From the NCBI GenBank assembly GCA_038744685.1, contig JBCDMB010000023.1, positions 1 through 55,828 on the forward strand: a stretch of DNA of 55,828 nt, read 5' to 3'. Positions 55,655 through 55,828 of this stretch are shown here, one piece after another. The first letter of the stretch is position 1. The number at the start of each line of letters is the position of its first letter. A model generated the notes under the pieces. The model worked only from the letters and a program-made list of their open reading frames with translations. It was not told the origin of the DNA and searched no databases. The DNA comes from Verrucomicrobiota bacterium (lineage in GTDB: Bacteria; Verrucomicrobiota; Verrucomicrobiia; Opitutales; Puniceicoccaceae). The position numbers and the translations under genes are program-made.

Positions 55655-55683
55655 ATCGAAATCGAAATCGAAATCGAAATCGG
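55655..55683 (+). repeat. Hexanucleotide tandem repeat (ATCGAA)
   Basis: Four full copies of ATCGAA and a partial fifth lie immediately left of the insertion-sequence end. The same word also occurs at the start of the transposase gene (GAAATCGAAAG). Confidence 0.9.
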
Positions 55684-55689
55684 TATCGC

Positions 55690-55828
55690 TGAACCTCCCC
55701 CAAAAAAGTTGCCATGTGTCTATCTTAAATAAGGAGATAAAACCATGGAAATCGAAAGTCGTCGCAGCTACAGCAAAGAGTTCAAGGCAAATGCCGTAGA
55801 GCTGATGCTAGCTGGAGAGAGTAATATA
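55690..55828 (+). mobile_element. Left end of an IS3-type insertion sequence, cut by the window edge
   Basis: TGAACCTCCCCC at 55690 has the TG-starting form of IS3 family ends and precedes a transposase OrfA start. The right end lies outside the window. The exact left boundary is an estimate because the other terminus cannot be compared. Confidence 0.7.
55745..55828 (+). CDS. Transposase OrfA, N-terminal fragment (runs off window)
   Basis: Only 28 residues are visible. RRSYSKEFKANAVELMLAGES is the start of the helix-turn-helix domain shared by IS3-family OrfA proteins (Transposase_8). AAGGAG at 55731-55736 is a good ribosome site eight bases before the ATG. The rest, and OrfB, should follow to the right. 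Confidence 0.85.
   Translation, partial: MEIESRRSYSKEFKANAVELMLAGESNI

Overview
The window looks like chromosomal DNA of a Verrucomicrobiota member, probably near the Opitutales/Puniceicoccales. This is an inference from gene content. The pointers are a very large prepilin-type protein resembling the Verru_Chthon cassette protein A family, a type II secretion locus rich in pseudopilins, a ThuA / Gfo-Idh-MocA / formylglycine-generating-enzyme cluster of the kind common in sulfatase-rich marine Planctomycetes-Verrucomicrobia, and a secreted lamin-tail/Calx-beta protein. No rRNA, tRNA or CRISPR array was recognised.

Region 1 (1-5330) is the most unusual part. A complete group II intron with its own reverse transcriptase lies on the minus strand (about 2-1901). 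It is followed by five small plus-strand genes, each ending in a related imperfect inverted repeat of about 100 bp. These repeats look like integron attC sites. The first cassette starts with TTGGAC after a G, and its own downstream repeat starts with the complementary GTCCAAC. The intron sits antisense inside the outer box of the first repeat, at a TTGT|T junction, which is the behaviour known for group IIC-attC introns. I read this as the tail of a chromosomal integron cassette array, with the integrase expected to the left of the window. The cassettes encode a small membrane protein, an exported or lipoprotein-like protein, a SAM methyltransferase and two exported or membrane-anchored proteins of unknown function.

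Region 2 (5356-12411) holds core metabolism between two copies of a MITE-like element of about 280 bp with long terminal inverted repeats. Inside are a minus-strand operon for pyruvate dehydrogenase E1alpha, E1beta and E2 plus a polyprenyl diphosphate synthase, and a divergent plus-strand operon for phosphatidylserine decarboxylase, phosphatidylserine synthase and CutA.

Region 3 (12500-22000) has a YtrA-like GntR regulator, ABC ATPase and permease operon with an overlapping palindromic operator. It then has minus-strand CorA with a two-domain acyltransferase of the ornithine-lipid type, and a tight accB-accC-asp23-amaP operon.

Region 4 (22400-41335) has the large Verru_Chthon-A-like protein, an exported protein and a surface protein of about 1230 residues, then lpdA, a GH18 glycosidase, an alpha/beta hydrolase, a type IV pilin-like gene with a clear terminator, the ThuA / oxidoreductase / FGE cluster and a fused 5-oxoprolinase.

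Region 5 (41700-53911) is a type II secretion-like operon: four pseudopilins, GspL-like and GspM-like proteins, a PilT-like ATPase, GspE, GspF and the secretin GspD. At the right edge are a lone SAP plus PD-(D/E)XK nuclease-like gene and the left end of an IS3-type insertion sequence that runs out of the window.
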